64,000 nucleotides of DNA from an uncultured bacterium (GCA_950022495.1 CATLLJ010000005.1:103899-167898), one strand, 5' to 3'. Numbered from the stretch's first letter, positions 55,569 to 64,000 are shown. Made by a program: numbers and translations. Notes: generated from the sequence alone by a model not told the origin.

Positions 55569-56516
55569 ATGAGAGTTGTTGTTCTTGGTAAAGGGTTAAT
55601 GCTTGCTAATATTGTACTTGGAGTTTTGGATTCAGGTGCGGAATTAGTTGGAGTCTTTCGTTATGAACAGACTTCAAAATCCCGTTTTCGTTTATTGTTG
55701 GAAGATTTTTTTAAACCTGCACCGGAAGTTACCTTATTAAAGGAATTAAAAATTAATCAAATTCGTCTAAAATCTGCAAATTCGGAAGAGTTCAGGAAAT
55801 TGATGATTTCGTGGAATGTAGATTTAATTATAGTTGGAACATGGAAAGAAAAAATATCAAAAGAAACTTTTGATATTCCAAAAATTGCGACTGTAAATGT
55901 TCATCCGTCGCTTTTACCTAAATATCGTGGGCCAAATCCTTATATGCAGACAATTTTACATGGTGAAAAATGTTCAGGTGTTACAATTCATCTTATGGAT
56001 GAAAATTTTGATGAAGGTCCTATTCTAAAACAGGAAAAAGTCGAAATTCTTGAAGCTGATACCTCTAAGGAATTAAGAGAAAAAACTGTTCGTATTGCAC
56101 GCGGGCTTGTTACTGAATTTATATCAGATTTGAATAATAAAATCTTGATGCCGATTGTTCAGTCTGAAAAATATGCCTCATATTATCCGAATATTTCAGG
56201 GGATGAAAGAATGTTGGATTTTTCAATGCAGACAGCAGAAGAAATATCCAGAACCATTCGAGCATTGCATCCGTTTTTGCCGTGTTATATTTCTTGTAAA
56301 GATAAGTTTTTTATTGTAAATCCTTATAAATTTACTGTGTTGAGAGATGAATATGATGTTTTATCAGGAAGTATTATTGCTAAAAATTCAGAAAATACTT
56401 CATTGACTTTAGTTTGCAGGGACAAGAAGGCTATTCGTTTTTCAGGTTTAACCTTATATAAGTCACCATTGCGTACTAAAAAATATATTGAAAATTCGGT
56501 AGAGATTACTTCTTAG
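55569..56516 (+). CDS. formyltransferase family protein (Fmt-like)
   Basis: A 315-residue enzyme of the methionyl-tRNA/sugar formyltransferase family. Catalytic Asn, His and Asp are all visible: NVHPSLLPKYRG and DEGPIL. The C-terminal half has the Fmt C-domain pattern with ISRTIRALHPFLPCY. Fmt is likely; a sugar formyltransferase is possible because KYRGPNPY differs from the usual Fmt RWRGAAPI. The start at 55569 avoids the terminator, which lies in the longer frame. Confidence 0.75.
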   Translation: MRVVVLGKGLMLANIVLGVLDSGAELVGVFRYEQTSKSRFRLLLEDFFKPAPEVTLLKELKINQIRLKSANSEEFRKLMISWNVDLIIVGTWKEKISKETFDIPKIATVNVHPSLLPKYRGPNPYMQTILHGEKCSGVTIHLMDENFDEGPILKQEKVEILEADTSKELREKTVRIARGLVTEFISDLNNKILMPIVQSEKYASYYPNISGDERMLDFSMQTAEEISRTIRALHPFLPCYISCKDKFFIVNPYKFTVLRDEYDVLSGSIIAKNSENTSLTLVCRDKKAIRFSGLTLYKSPLRTKKYIENSVEITS

Positions 56517-58389
56517 AAATTTTGTTTTTATCAAGTAATACCATTAAAATTGAGATATCTGCAGGTTTTACACCGCCAATTCTTGATGCTTGAGCAAGTG
56601 TTTTGGGTTTGATTTTTGATAGTTTTTCTTTAGTTTCTGTTGAAATGTGGTCAATGCTTGAATAATCAATATTTTCTGGAATTTTAAATTTCTCAAGTTT
56701 TCCGGCCTGTTCAACTTGTTCTTCCTGACGTCTTATGTAGCCGTCATATTTTACGATTACTTCTACCTGTTCGTAAACATCTTTCGGTATATTCAGTGCT
56801 TTAGTTGCAGCATCAAGCTCTTGTAGAATTTTGTAACTGATATTAGGTCGTTTTAATAGTTCAGATGCTCTTATACCGCGGTCAATATGTTCTTCATATT
56901 TAGCTAATATTTCATTTACAGCATCTGTTGGTGAAATCTTTAATATATCCAAACGTAATTTTTCATCTTGTATCAGTTGTTGTTTTTGATTAAATCTTGC
57001 AAACTGCTCATCGTCAATCAAACCTATTTTATGTCCGATAGTAGTTAATCTTTCATCTGCGTTATCCTGTCTTAACAGCAATCTGTATTCTGAACGGGAA
57101 GTAAGCATTCTGTACGGATCTTGAATGTCTTTGGTTACAAGGTCATCAATCAGAGTGCCGGTGTAAGAAGAACTTCTTGAAAGTTCAAGCATTTCAGAGC
57201 CGTTAATATAATTAAATGCGTTTATACCTGCAATTAAACCCTGAGCTGCAGCTTCTTCATATCCGCTTGTGCCGTTGATTTGACCGCCAAAGAACAACCC
57301 TTTAACTTTTTTAGACATCAATGAATGTGTAGTTTGAACTGCCGGAACATAGTCATACTCTACTGCATAAGCCGGTTTGATAATGTGTGCTTTTTCTAAA
57401 CCAGGCAAGCTTCTTATCATAAGTTCCTGTACATTTGCCGGTAAACTTGTTGAAAAACCTTGAATATATGTTTCGTAAGTTCCAAGTCCTTCCGGTTCGA
57501 TAAAGATATGATGAGAAGGATTTGATGCAAATCTTACAATTTTGTCTTCAATTGAAGGGCAATATCTTGGACCAACCCCGTGAATTAAACCTTGATACAT
57601 TGGTGATTTATCCAGATTTTCTTTGATTATTCTGTGGGTTTCTTCATTTGTTCTGGTTAAATAACAAGGGTAAGTTTTTCTTATCGGTCGGTTAGGTTTG
57701 AATGAGAAAAAGCTTAACTCGTCGTCGCCCGGTTGGATTGTCATCTTTGAATAATCAATAGTTCTTTTGTCTACTCTGGCAGGAGTTCCTGTTTTAAGTT
57801 TTTTGGTTTCAATACCAAGTCTATGTAGGGAATCCGAAAGCCCGATTGCTGCTTGTTCTCCTAATCTTCCTGCACTGTATGCCTGCAATCCGACAAATAT
57901 TCTGCCCTCTAAAGAGGTTCCGGTTGTTAGTACAACAGCTTGTGCTGTATATTCAATGCCGAATTCGTCAATAGCACCTGTAATTCGGTCATTTTCAACT
58001 TTTAATTCTGTTATGCAGCATTGCTTTAAATAAATATTTTCATTGCTTTCAATCAGATTACGCATATATCTTGTATATTCAGCTTTGTCTGATTGGGCAC
58101 GTAATGCTCTTACTGCCGGACCTTTTGAAGAATTAAGAACTTTTAATTGCAGGTAAGTTGCATCTGTAACTTCCCCCATAACTCCGCCGAGTGCGTCAAT
58201 TTCACGCACAAGAGTTGATTTTGCAGGGCCTCCGACAGCAGGGTTACAAGGTTGCAGGGCAATGTTATCAACATTTAATGTACATAATAAAACTTTAGTT
58301 CCCAGTTTAGCACAGGCTAAAGCCGCTTCGCATCCTGCGTGACCTGCTCCAACTACAATTATATCAAATTTATTCTTCAAATAATCCAT
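56506..58389 (-). CDS. mnmG: tRNA uridine 5-carboxymethylaminomethyl enzyme MnmG
   Basis: A 627-residue FAD enzyme that modifies wobble uridine with MnmE. The FAD motif is VVGAGHAGCEAALA; later GTSLEGRIFVG, KTGTPARVD, and the GGQINGTSGYEEAAAQGL signature are canonical. The start at 58389 fits the usual length, but the upstream sequence lacks a ribosome site, and TATAAT lies 10 bases before it. An in-frame ATG at 58434 is an alternative. Overlaps the convergent gene by 11 bases. Confidence 0.96.
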   Translation of the reverse strand: MDYLKNKFDIIVVGAGHAGCEAALACAKLGTKVLLCTLNVDNIALQPCNPAVGGPAKSTLVREIDALGGVMGEVTDATYLQLKVLNSSKGPAVRALRAQSDKAEYTRYMRNLIESNENIYLKQCCITELKVENDRITGAIDEFGIEYTAQAVVLTTGTSLEGRIFVGLQAYSAGRLGEQAAIGLSDSLHRLGIETKKLKTGTPARVDKRTIDYSKMTIQPGDDELSFFSFKPNRPIRKTYPCYLTRTNEETHRIIKENLDKSPMYQGLIHGVGPRYCPSIEDKIVRFASNPSHHIFIEPEGLGTYETYIQGFSTSLPANVQELMIRSLPGLEKAHIIKPAYAVEYDYVPAVQTTHSLMSKKVKGLFFGGQINGTSGYEEAAAQGLIAGINAFNYINGSEMLELSRSSSYTGTLIDDLVTKDIQDPYRMLTSRSEYRLLLRQDNADERLTTIGHKIGLIDDEQFARFNQKQQLIQDEKLRLDILKISPTDAVNEILAKYEEHIDRGIRASELLKRPNISYKILQELDAATKALNIPKDVYEQVEVIVKYDGYIRRQEEQVEQAGKLEKFKIPENIDYSSIDHISTETKEKLSKIKPKTLAQASRIGGVKPADISILMVLLDKNKISKK

Positions 58390-58444
58390 ATTGATATTAT
58401 AGAGCAAACAAATTACTTTCTCTATTTTTTGCATAACAAATTTA

Positions 58445-58463
58445 ACGTTTATTCAATAAACGT
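58445..58463. promoter_or_regulatory. 19-bp palindrome upstream of mnmG
   Basis: ACGTTTATT and AATAAACGT, 9-bp perfect arms around one C. It lies between the 30-residue protein gene and mnmG. No T run, so an operator is more likely than a terminator. Confidence 0.45.
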
Positions 58464-58526
58464 ATGACCTACACTAAAAATAAATTAAACTCTCCTAAAT
58501 GACAAAAAACGAATATTTAATATTGA

Positions 58527-58619
58527 CTATGATTCAGTGGTAAGTTCTTCCCAGATGCTTGGTACAACGATTAACGCAGTGTACACAATGAAACCGAATA
58601 GAATTAAATTAATTGCCAT
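58527..58619 (-). CDS. 30-residue single-helix membrane microprotein
   Basis: A tiny gene with an excellent ribosome site (AAAGGAGG, 7 bases before ATG). It encodes 30 residues: one hydrophobic helix (residues 3-20) and an acidic end (WEELTTES). The size recalls small bitopic subunits of membrane complexes, but I cannot assign it to any. It is upstream of mnmG on the same strand. Confidence 0.6.
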   Translation of the reverse strand: MAINLILFGFIVYTALIVVPSIWEELTTES

Positions 58620-58727
58620 GATAACCTCCTTTGGTTACATGTATATTAATCCCATTTTTTGAAGTAAAATAACAATTAATACTACATTTAGTTGAAAACT
58701 TTACAATTTTTAATATAAAATATTGAT

Positions 58728-59015
58728 ATGAAAAACTTTACTCAAAAGGATATAAAAACACTATTTTCTGGACTTTGCTGTTCCCGTTGCAAAAATGAAT
58801 TTACAAAAGAGTCTATAAAAATTTTAGAGAGGGATTGCGATATTCTGCTCTGTAGTTTATCATGTGCAAAATGCGGAAAAGATTTTGGGGAAATCGTATT
58901 TAATTTTAATAGGAAATCAGATTCTCATTCACCTCTTGAAATCGTAGAAGGCCCTCCGCCAATTGATTTTGATGATGTTATTGAGGCTCATAGGTTTATA
59001 AAAGAAAATTTATAA
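58728..59015 (+). CDS. hypothetical protein with zinc-ribbon cysteines, 95 aa
   Basis: CCSRC and CAKC pairs (about 18-22 and 46-49) suggest one zinc site; the C-terminal half is acidic. Function unknown. Weak ribosome site. Convergent with the pilin-like gene of pair 4. Confidence 0.62.
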   Translation: MKNFTQKDIKTLFSGLCCSRCKNEFTKESIKILERDCDILLCSLSCAKCGKDFGEIVFNFNRKSDSHSPLEIVEGPPPIDFDDVIEAHRFIKENL

Positions 59016-59023
59016 TAAAGTTA

Positions 59024-59704
59024 TTATTTTATTTTTTTTACCAGCTCTTTGAAATATTCTGAATCATTTATTGCTTTTTTTGTGCAAGCAACACCATTCA
59101 TTGTATTTGTTGAGAATGTATTACAATAGTTATCCATATCACTGTAACTTGTTCCGTCGCTGCCCATTGCTGTTAGACCGCCTTCTAAAACCTCGAAGGT
59201 AAATAAATCATATCCCCAGATATTTGGTTTATTGTTGTAGCCGTTTATGTCAACTGAAACCCATAATCTGTTTTGGTGATTTTCCATTAAAACTAATGTT
59301 CCATCTTGTAGTGCAAATTGTCCATCATCAAACCAGGTTGATGCAACATTGCTGCCTGTAAATGTTTTATATGGAGTATCAGAGTTTTTATAACAAGGTC
59401 TGTTTTTCTGTGCAATTGATGTATCTTTAGCCCCGCAATCAGTTACACCTTGAAAATAATTCATGTACATCTTATAGAAAGTTCCATGTGTACTGTAATC
59501 TTTTGGATCAATAGAAATATCATCTGCAAGCATCAGTCTATATGCCTGTTGTACACTTGAATGAGCTTTTAAAAATTGGCTTCTCAATTTTGCCGCTTTG
59601 CTGTTATTTATCATGTTTGGTATTGTTATTGCTGCAACAACACCAATAATTCCAAGTGTTATCAGGACTTCTGCAAGTGTAAAACCAATTTTCATCTTTC
59701 TCAT
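59024..59704 (-). CDS. pilin-like protein with prepilin N-terminal methylation domain (pair 4)
   Basis: A 226-residue protein. Leader MRKMKIG then FTLAEVLITLGIIGVVAAITIPNM; here the leader ends in the classical Gly. The shared motif VSVDINGYNNKPNIWGYDLF is present. The ribosome site is AAGAAAA-like and weak. Divergent from the small gene at 59815 over a spacer with a strong inverted repeat. Confidence 0.87.
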   Translation of the reverse strand: MRKMKIGFTLAEVLITLGIIGVVAAITIPNMINNSKAAKLRSQFLKAHSSVQQAYRLMLADDISIDPKDYSTHGTFYKMYMNYFQGVTDCGAKDTSIAQKNRPCYKNSDTPYKTFTGSNVASTWFDDGQFALQDGTLVLMENHQNRLWVSVDINGYNNKPNIWGYDLFTFEVLEGGLTAMGSDGTSYSDMDNYCNTFSTNTMNGVACTKKAINDSEYFKELVKKIK

Positions 59705-59722
59705 TTTCTTCTCACTTATTTA

Positions 59723-59772
59723 ATAATATTCATGATTTATAATGAATTTTCTTAATAAATCATGAATATTAT
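59723..59772. promoter_or_regulatory. 17-bp inverted repeat operator candidate (pair 4)
   Basis: Perfect 17-bp arms, 59723-59739 and 59756-59772, separated by 16 bases. It is the longest such repeat in the window and sits in the 110-base divergent spacer. Confidence 0.65.
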
Positions 59773-59814
59773 ATGGGGCTTTCTTAATTATGTCAAGTTT
59801 AATATAATTAATAA

Positions 59815-60021
59815 ATGGATGTTAGAAATGAATTAAAGTATATATTAGGAAAAGAGGCTGTTACATTGACAAAAATGGCACAGCTTATGACCGAAAAGAC
59901 AGGTAAGAAGTATTCGGTGAATACTCTTTCTGGAAAACTATTACGCAAAAGTATTACTTTAAATGAAACCTGCGAACTCCTTGGGCTGCTTGGTTATCAT
60001 ATAGAATTTGTTAAAGATTAA
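59815..60021 (+). CDS. small helix-turn-helix-like protein (pilin pair 4)
   Basis: A 68-residue protein of five short helices with an HTH look: TLTKMAQLM, then YSVNTLSGKLLRKSITLNETCELLGLLGY. It is not clearly XRE; it may belong to another small DNA-binding family. It occupies the same divergent position as the XRE genes of pairs 1-3. Confidence 0.7.
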   Translation: MDVRNELKYILGKEAVTLTKMAQLMTEKTGKKYSVNTLSGKLLRKSITLNETCELLGLLGYHIEFVKD

Positions 60022-60111
60022 AAAGCTTTTTAATTAAGTAAAAGCATCTTTGTTGTGAGTTTATTTAATTATTGTGTGTCTTAAACGATACTAAGCTGTT
60101 TCATAATAAAT

Positions 60112-60149
60112 AAATCACCTTGTTTTGCATATATAAAACAAGGTGATTT
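60112..60149. terminator. terminator after aspS
   Basis: A 15-bp perfect stem (60112-60126 with 60135-60149), 8-base loop. The gap 60022-60181 holds nothing else. Confidence 0.85.
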
Positions 60150-60181
60150 CTGTTTTTGTTATTAAATTACTTAATATTAAC

Positions 60182-61963
60182 TTATTTACCTAAATTTGCG
60201 GTACTTTTGATGTGAAGTTCGCGTAATTGCTGTAATGAAGCAATACCTGGAGCATCACTCATTAAACATTTAGCACCTGCATTTTTAGGGAATGCGATAA
60301 CGTCACGGATTGAATCAGTTCTTGCAAGAAGTGCAACAAGTCTGTCTAAGCCGATTGCAAGACCTGCGTGAGGTGGTGTACCGTATTGTAATGCATTAAC
60401 CATAAATCCGAATTTTTCTTGAGCTTCTTCTTCTGTTAAGCCTAAAGCTTTGAAGATTGCTGACTGAACTTCAGAATTATGAATTCTAACAGAGCCGCCG
60501 CCTAATTCTGTTCCGTTATAAACGATATCATAAGCGATAGATTTAACATTGCCTAAATCACCTGATTTAAGTTTGTCTAAGTCTTCAATACAAGGTGATG
60601 TGAACGGGTGGTGCATAGCTTTAAATCTGCCTTCCTCGTCTGACCATTCAAACATCGGGAAGTCTACAACCCAAAGTAATGCGTGTTTAGATTCATCAAT
60701 TAAGTTTAGAGATTTACCGAAGTGCAATCTTAATCTACCCATGATGTCGTAAACTAATTTTGGTTTATCTGCAACAAAGAAGATAATATCGCCGGCTTGA
60801 GCACCTGCTCTTTCCTGAATTGCTTTTGCCTGTTCTTCTGTAACGAATTTCAATACTGGAGATTTAGCTGTTCCGTCTTCGTTATAAATGATATTTGCAA
60901 GAGCTTTAGCACCGAATGATACTGCAAGTTTTGTAATATCATCAATTTCTTTTCTTGAATATTTAGCTCCGCCCGGAATTCTGATACCGCGAACGATACC
61001 GCCGTTTTCAAGAGTGTTTTTAACGATTTGGAATTCTGATTGAAGAATGATATCACCGATATCAAACAATTCCAATCCAAATCTTGTATCAGGTTTATCA
61101 GAACCGTATCTGTCCATAGCTTCCTGCCAAGGCATTTGAATGAATGGTGGTTTTACTTCTACCCCTGCAGCTTTGAATGCATCAACAATCAAGCCTTCAA
61201 CAACTTTGATTACGTCAGGTTGTTCAACGAATGACATTTCAATATCAACCTGAGTGAATTCAGGCTGTCTGTCTGCACGTAAGTCTTCATCTCTAAAACA
61301 TTTTGCGATTTGGTAATATCTTTCAATACCGCCAACCATAAGTAATTGTTTAAATATTTGCGGAGATTGAGGAAGTGCATAGAATTTACCTTCTTGAACT
61401 CTTGATGGAACCAGATAATCTCTTGCACCTTCCGGAGTTGTTTTACATAGAATAGGTGTTTCAACTTCCAAGAAATCAAGGTTGTTCATATAGTTTCTGA
61501 TTGCTTTAACTATATTATGACGCATAACCATTTTAGATAACATTTGTTCACGTCTTAAGTCTAAATATCTATATTTTAGTCTAATGTCTTCAGATACATT
61601 TTCATCATCTAAAACAAAAGGTAAAACTTTTGATTCTGATAGAATTTCAATTGAGTCAGGATACATTTCAACTTGACCTGTAGGGTATTTTTCATTGTAT
61701 GTTTCTTCAGGTCTTTTTGAAACTTTACCAACAACTTTAATAACATATTCTGATCTTACTTTTTCTAGTGTTTTGTGAACTTGTGGATTGATTTGCGGAT
61801 TCGCAACTATTTGGAAAAATCCGCTTCTATCTCTTAATTCAACAAACAAAATACCGCCAAGGTCACGTATTGTTGATACCCAGCCGGATAATGTAATTTG
61901 TTCGTCGATATTTGTCAAATTAAGCTCTCCACAATTGTGGTCTTTGAAATTTGTTTTAATCAT
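60182..61963 (-). CDS. aspS: aspartyl-tRNA synthetase
   Basis: A 593-residue bacterial-type class II synthetase. N-terminal OB anticodon domain (VTLSGWVSTIRDLGG-like), motif 2 FRDEDLRADRQPEFTQ, a GAD insertion domain, and motif 3 GLAIGLDRLVALL. Likely charges tRNA-Asp; whether it also charges tRNA-Asn cannot be told from here. Confidence 0.97.
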   Translation of the reverse strand: MIKTNFKDHNCGELNLTNIDEQITLSGWVSTIRDLGGILFVELRDRSGFFQIVANPQINPQVHKTLEKVRSEYVIKVVGKVSKRPEETYNEKYPTGQVEMYPDSIEILSESKVLPFVLDDENVSEDIRLKYRYLDLRREQMLSKMVMRHNIVKAIRNYMNNLDFLEVETPILCKTTPEGARDYLVPSRVQEGKFYALPQSPQIFKQLLMVGGIERYYQIAKCFRDEDLRADRQPEFTQVDIEMSFVEQPDVIKVVEGLIVDAFKAAGVEVKPPFIQMPWQEAMDRYGSDKPDTRFGLELFDIGDIILQSEFQIVKNTLENGGIVRGIRIPGGAKYSRKEIDDITKLAVSFGAKALANIIYNEDGTAKSPVLKFVTEEQAKAIQERAGAQAGDIIFFVADKPKLVYDIMGRLRLHFGKSLNLIDESKHALLWVVDFPMFEWSDEEGRFKAMHHPFTSPCIEDLDKLKSGDLGNVKSIAYDIVYNGTELGGGSVRIHNSEVQSAIFKALGLTEEEAQEKFGFMVNALQYGTPPHAGLAIGLDRLVALLARTDSIRDVIAFPKNAGAKCLMSDAPGIASLQQLRELHIKSTANLGK

Positions 61964-62076
61964 ATCTTAATGTCCCTTTTTATGTCTATTTATATTGCAT
62001 TCATAATTTTATCAAAAACACAAAAAAAAGACTACAATATTAAACAATTGTAATCTTTTCTTGTTAAAATTATTTT

Positions 62077-62355
62077 TTAGGCATCATCCTCAACGATTTT
62101 GCAGGAATGTACAATGTTAAGGTTTATATTATAGTATTTAACTTCTTCCGGTTTAAATTCAACGTTATGTTTATGCATAATTAACCCATCTTTTATAGGT
62201 AAGAATATATTACCGCTGTTAAGTACATAAAATAACAGATTTTCATTAGTAGGGTTATCAACTACAGATGGAATTGGTAATTCTACTTTTCCTCTTATAA
62301 TATGATCCTGTGTTGTAATCAATACTGTTACAAATTTTTTTTCTGATGTAGTCAT
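62077..62355 (-). CDS. hypothetical protein, 92 aa
   Basis: A small soluble protein with a beta-rich pattern (VTVLITTQDHIIRGKVELP). The start follows AGAGGAAATT. Unknown family. Divergent from the RqcH-like gene. Confidence 0.6.
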   Translation of the reverse strand: MTTSEKKFVTVLITTQDHIIRGKVELPIPSVVDNPTNENLLFYVLNSGNIFLPIKDGLIMHKHNVEFKPEEVKYYNINLNIVHSCKIVEDDA

Positions 62356-62439
62356 TGTATAATTTCCTCTCTTGTTATTAGTATTTTAGCATGAAAACAC
62401 ATATTGGACAAAGATATTGCTTTTTAGTAAAATTTTTAT

Positions 62440-63861
62440 ATGATTACTTTTGATAGTTTAACCCTGAAAGCTTTTGTTACAGAACAGGAATCTTTTCTAA
62501 CCGGTGCCAGAATAAATAAAATTCAACAGCCGACAAGGAGAGAATTTATTTTTACTCTGCGAAATAATGCGGAAACAAGACAGTTTTATGTGAATATCAA
62601 TCCTCAATACTATCATCTTTGTTTTATGTCAAAAGAAAATGCAGAAAAAAGACTTATTGAAATTCCGCAAAAACCGCCGATGTTTTGTATGCTGCTTCGT
62701 AAATATTTAGGGAATTCACGTATTACAAAAATAAATCAGCCTGAAAATGAGAGAATTTTAGAATTTTATATAGAAACCTACAATGAATTAGGGGATAAAA
62801 TCTTTCTATGTCTGGCTTTTGAGCTTATGGGTAAGCATTCAAATGTAGTGTTGTATAACGATGATACAAATATAATTCTTGGCTGTGCCCATAATGTTGG
62901 AGTAGAAAAGAGCCGCGAACGCGAGATGTATGGCGGTATTCCTTACGTATATCCTCCGACAAATAATAGTTCTGCAAATTGGAAAAGTTTAGTTGAGGAA
63001 TTCCCGGATATCGCAAGTGTTAATGATTTGATTGACAATTATTATACTGAATTTATTGCAAAAGATAAATTCAAGGTATTAAAAAATAATTACAATTCAA
63101 TTGTGTCGCAAAGGTTTAAAAAAGTTACTAAATCTTTAAAGCAGATGGAGTATCAAATTATGCAGAACGCTGATGCTGATAAATATCGCTTGCGTGGTGA
63201 TTTAATTATGGCGAATTTGTATAACTTGAAAGATTATTCGTCTGAAATTTCTGTTTATGATTACGAAAATAATAAGCAAATTCAAATTGAGCTGGATTCT
63301 TCTAAAACTTTAAAAGATAATGCAAATAGATTTTATAAATTATATAACAAAGCAAAGACTTCAAATACGAAATTGTCAGAGTTAATAGAAGATTGTACTG
63401 TTAAGAAAATTAATTTAGAGCAAATTTTATACTCAATAAACTCCTCAGAGACGATGGCTGATTTATTTGAGCTTACAGACGAAGTTGTTTCTGAAAATTC
63501 CGCTAAAAAATCTACAAAAACTGCTATTGAACCTATAAAGTTGGATTTAGGCGGAGAGACAAGAATATATATAGGCAAGAATAACAAACAAAACGATTAT
63601 ATTATCTCAAAACTAGCCAATGAAGATGATTTGTGGTTTCACACCAAAGATTGTGCAGGGTCGCATGTACTTTTAAAAACTCAAAACATAACAGATGAAT
63701 TGATTTTAAAATGTGCTCAACTTGCAAAAAAATATTCAAGTGCAAGTGAATCGTCAAAAATCGGGGTTATTTATACTAAGCGTAAATATCTTCGCAAGCC
63801 TCCAAAGGCAAACTTAGGCTACGTAACCTACAGAAACGAAAAAGAAATCATCATAGACTAG
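62440..63861 (+). CDS. rqcH: NFACT protein, RqcH-like, lacking central HhH region
   Basis: A 473-residue protein. NFACT-N domain at the start (TARINKIQQPTRREFIFTLRN type), coiled coil (about 225-330) and C-terminal NFACT-R/DUF814 (EDDLWFHTKDCAGSHVLL). RqcH homologs tag stalled nascent chains with alanine on the 50S subunit and are usually 550-580 residues. Here PYVYPP is followed almost at once by VNDLIDNYYTEF, so the helix-hairpin-helix segment appears missing. No ribosome site is obvious. Confidence 0.85.
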   Translation: MITFDSLTLKAFVTEQESFLTGARINKIQQPTRREFIFTLRNNAETRQFYVNINPQYYHLCFMSKENAEKRLIEIPQKPPMFCMLLRKYLGNSRITKINQPENERILEFYIETYNELGDKIFLCLAFELMGKHSNVVLYNDDTNIILGCAHNVGVEKSREREMYGGIPYVYPPTNNSSANWKSLVEEFPDIASVNDLIDNYYTEFIAKDKFKVLKNNYNSIVSQRFKKVTKSLKQMEYQIMQNADADKYRLRGDLIMANLYNLKDYSSEISVYDYENNKQIQIELDSSKTLKDNANRFYKLYNKAKTSNTKLSELIEDCTVKKINLEQILYSINSSETMADLFELTDEVVSENSAKKSTKTAIEPIKLDLGGETRIYIGKNNKQNDYIISKLANEDDLWFHTKDCAGSHVLLKTQNITDELILKCAQLAKKYSSASESSKIGVIYTKRKYLRKPPKANLGYVTYRNEKEIIID

Positions 63862-63925
63862 GTAATATTTACATAAACTATGTTATTTGCAATGCAAATC
63901 AAAGGAAGGTTCGGAAACGTAGTTT

Positions 63926-63964
63926 CTGATGACTCGTTTCATTTGGTCGCGTTTTTCTCTTTCT
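63926..63964 (+). repeat. 39-bp dispersed repeat, copy 2
   Basis: Identical to 5618-5656. It lies after the RqcH-like gene, near the right edge; the sequence after it diverges. The stretch 63862-64000 otherwise holds no gene. Confidence 0.85.
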
Positions 63965-64000
63965 GCTCCTGTGGAGCTACGCTCTTACGTCGCAGATATT

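Noticed and set aside
58527..58619. Microprotein as a photosystem or cytochrome b6f small subunit
   Set aside because: Size and single helix are alike, but no residue pattern matches the small subunits I can recall, and no photosynthesis genes are present.

Overview
The window reads as AT-rich, gene-dense chromosomal DNA from a non-photosynthetic relative of the Cyanobacteria, most likely a gut Gastranaerophilales (Vampirovibrionia, formerly Melainabacteria). Three things point there. The ATP synthase genes run a, c, b-prime, b, delta, alpha, gamma with two b-type subunits, and beta and epsilon are absent; this is the cyanobacterial plan. There are many small lineage-type membrane and pilin-like proteins of the kind I associate with that order. 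Kdo (KdsD, KdsC), UppP and MsbA-like genes indicate a diderm envelope. No rRNA, photosynthesis gene, CRISPR array, integrase or transposase was seen. The lineage call is inference (about 0.75).

Layout. 1-5.2 kb: the start of an MsbA-like ABC exporter, an alpha/beta hydrolase, tRNA-Leu and tRNA-Ala, a dicarboxylate/amino-acid symporter, QueF and YraN. 5.2-5.8 kb: a non-coding repeat element bounded by strong hairpins; a 39-bp piece of it recurs at the right edge of the window. 5.8-21.2 kb: agmatinase, DNA ligase, a SIMPL protein, Apt, a GT2 glycosyltransferase, HU, DedA, a pilin-like gene with divergent regulator, a PHP phosphoesterase, RNase PH, coiled-coil exported proteins, acetolactate synthase and unknown small proteins. 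21.2-25.3 kb: a biotin-dependent Na+ pump decarboxylase operon (birA-oadG-oadA-oadB). 26.1-31.1 kb: the atp operon. 31.2-38.6 kb: a degenerate HD-GYP protein, a zinc alcohol dehydrogenase, a Stealth/DUF4422 fusion, RsmH with an FtsL-like protein, and a pilin-like gene interrupted at a run of ten G. 38.7-46.9 kb: Kdo synthesis genes, QueD, UppP and a three-gene cluster of two unknown membrane proteins plus a GH13 glycosidase. 46.9-64 kb: LeuC-type dehydratase, a detached end of the spc ribosomal operon (rpsE-rpmD-rplO-secY) with a structured leader, three more pilin-like/regulator pairs, MtaB, a formyltransferase, MnmG, AspS and an RqcH homolog.

The most distinctive system is a dispersed family of five pilin-like proteins sharing a near-identical N-terminal methylation segment. 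Four are transcribed divergently from a tiny helix-turn-helix gene across a short AT-rich spacer that usually carries an inverted or direct repeat. The fifth lacks a partner gene but has a poly-G tract that puts its start codon out of frame, so it looks phase-variable (or is a homopolymer error). Together they look like individually switched surface or secretion pseudopilins.

Energy metabolism also forms a theme. A sodium-pumping decarboxylase and a cation symporter sit near an ATP synthase whose c subunit lacks the Na+-binding residues, suggesting separate Na+ and H+ circuits.
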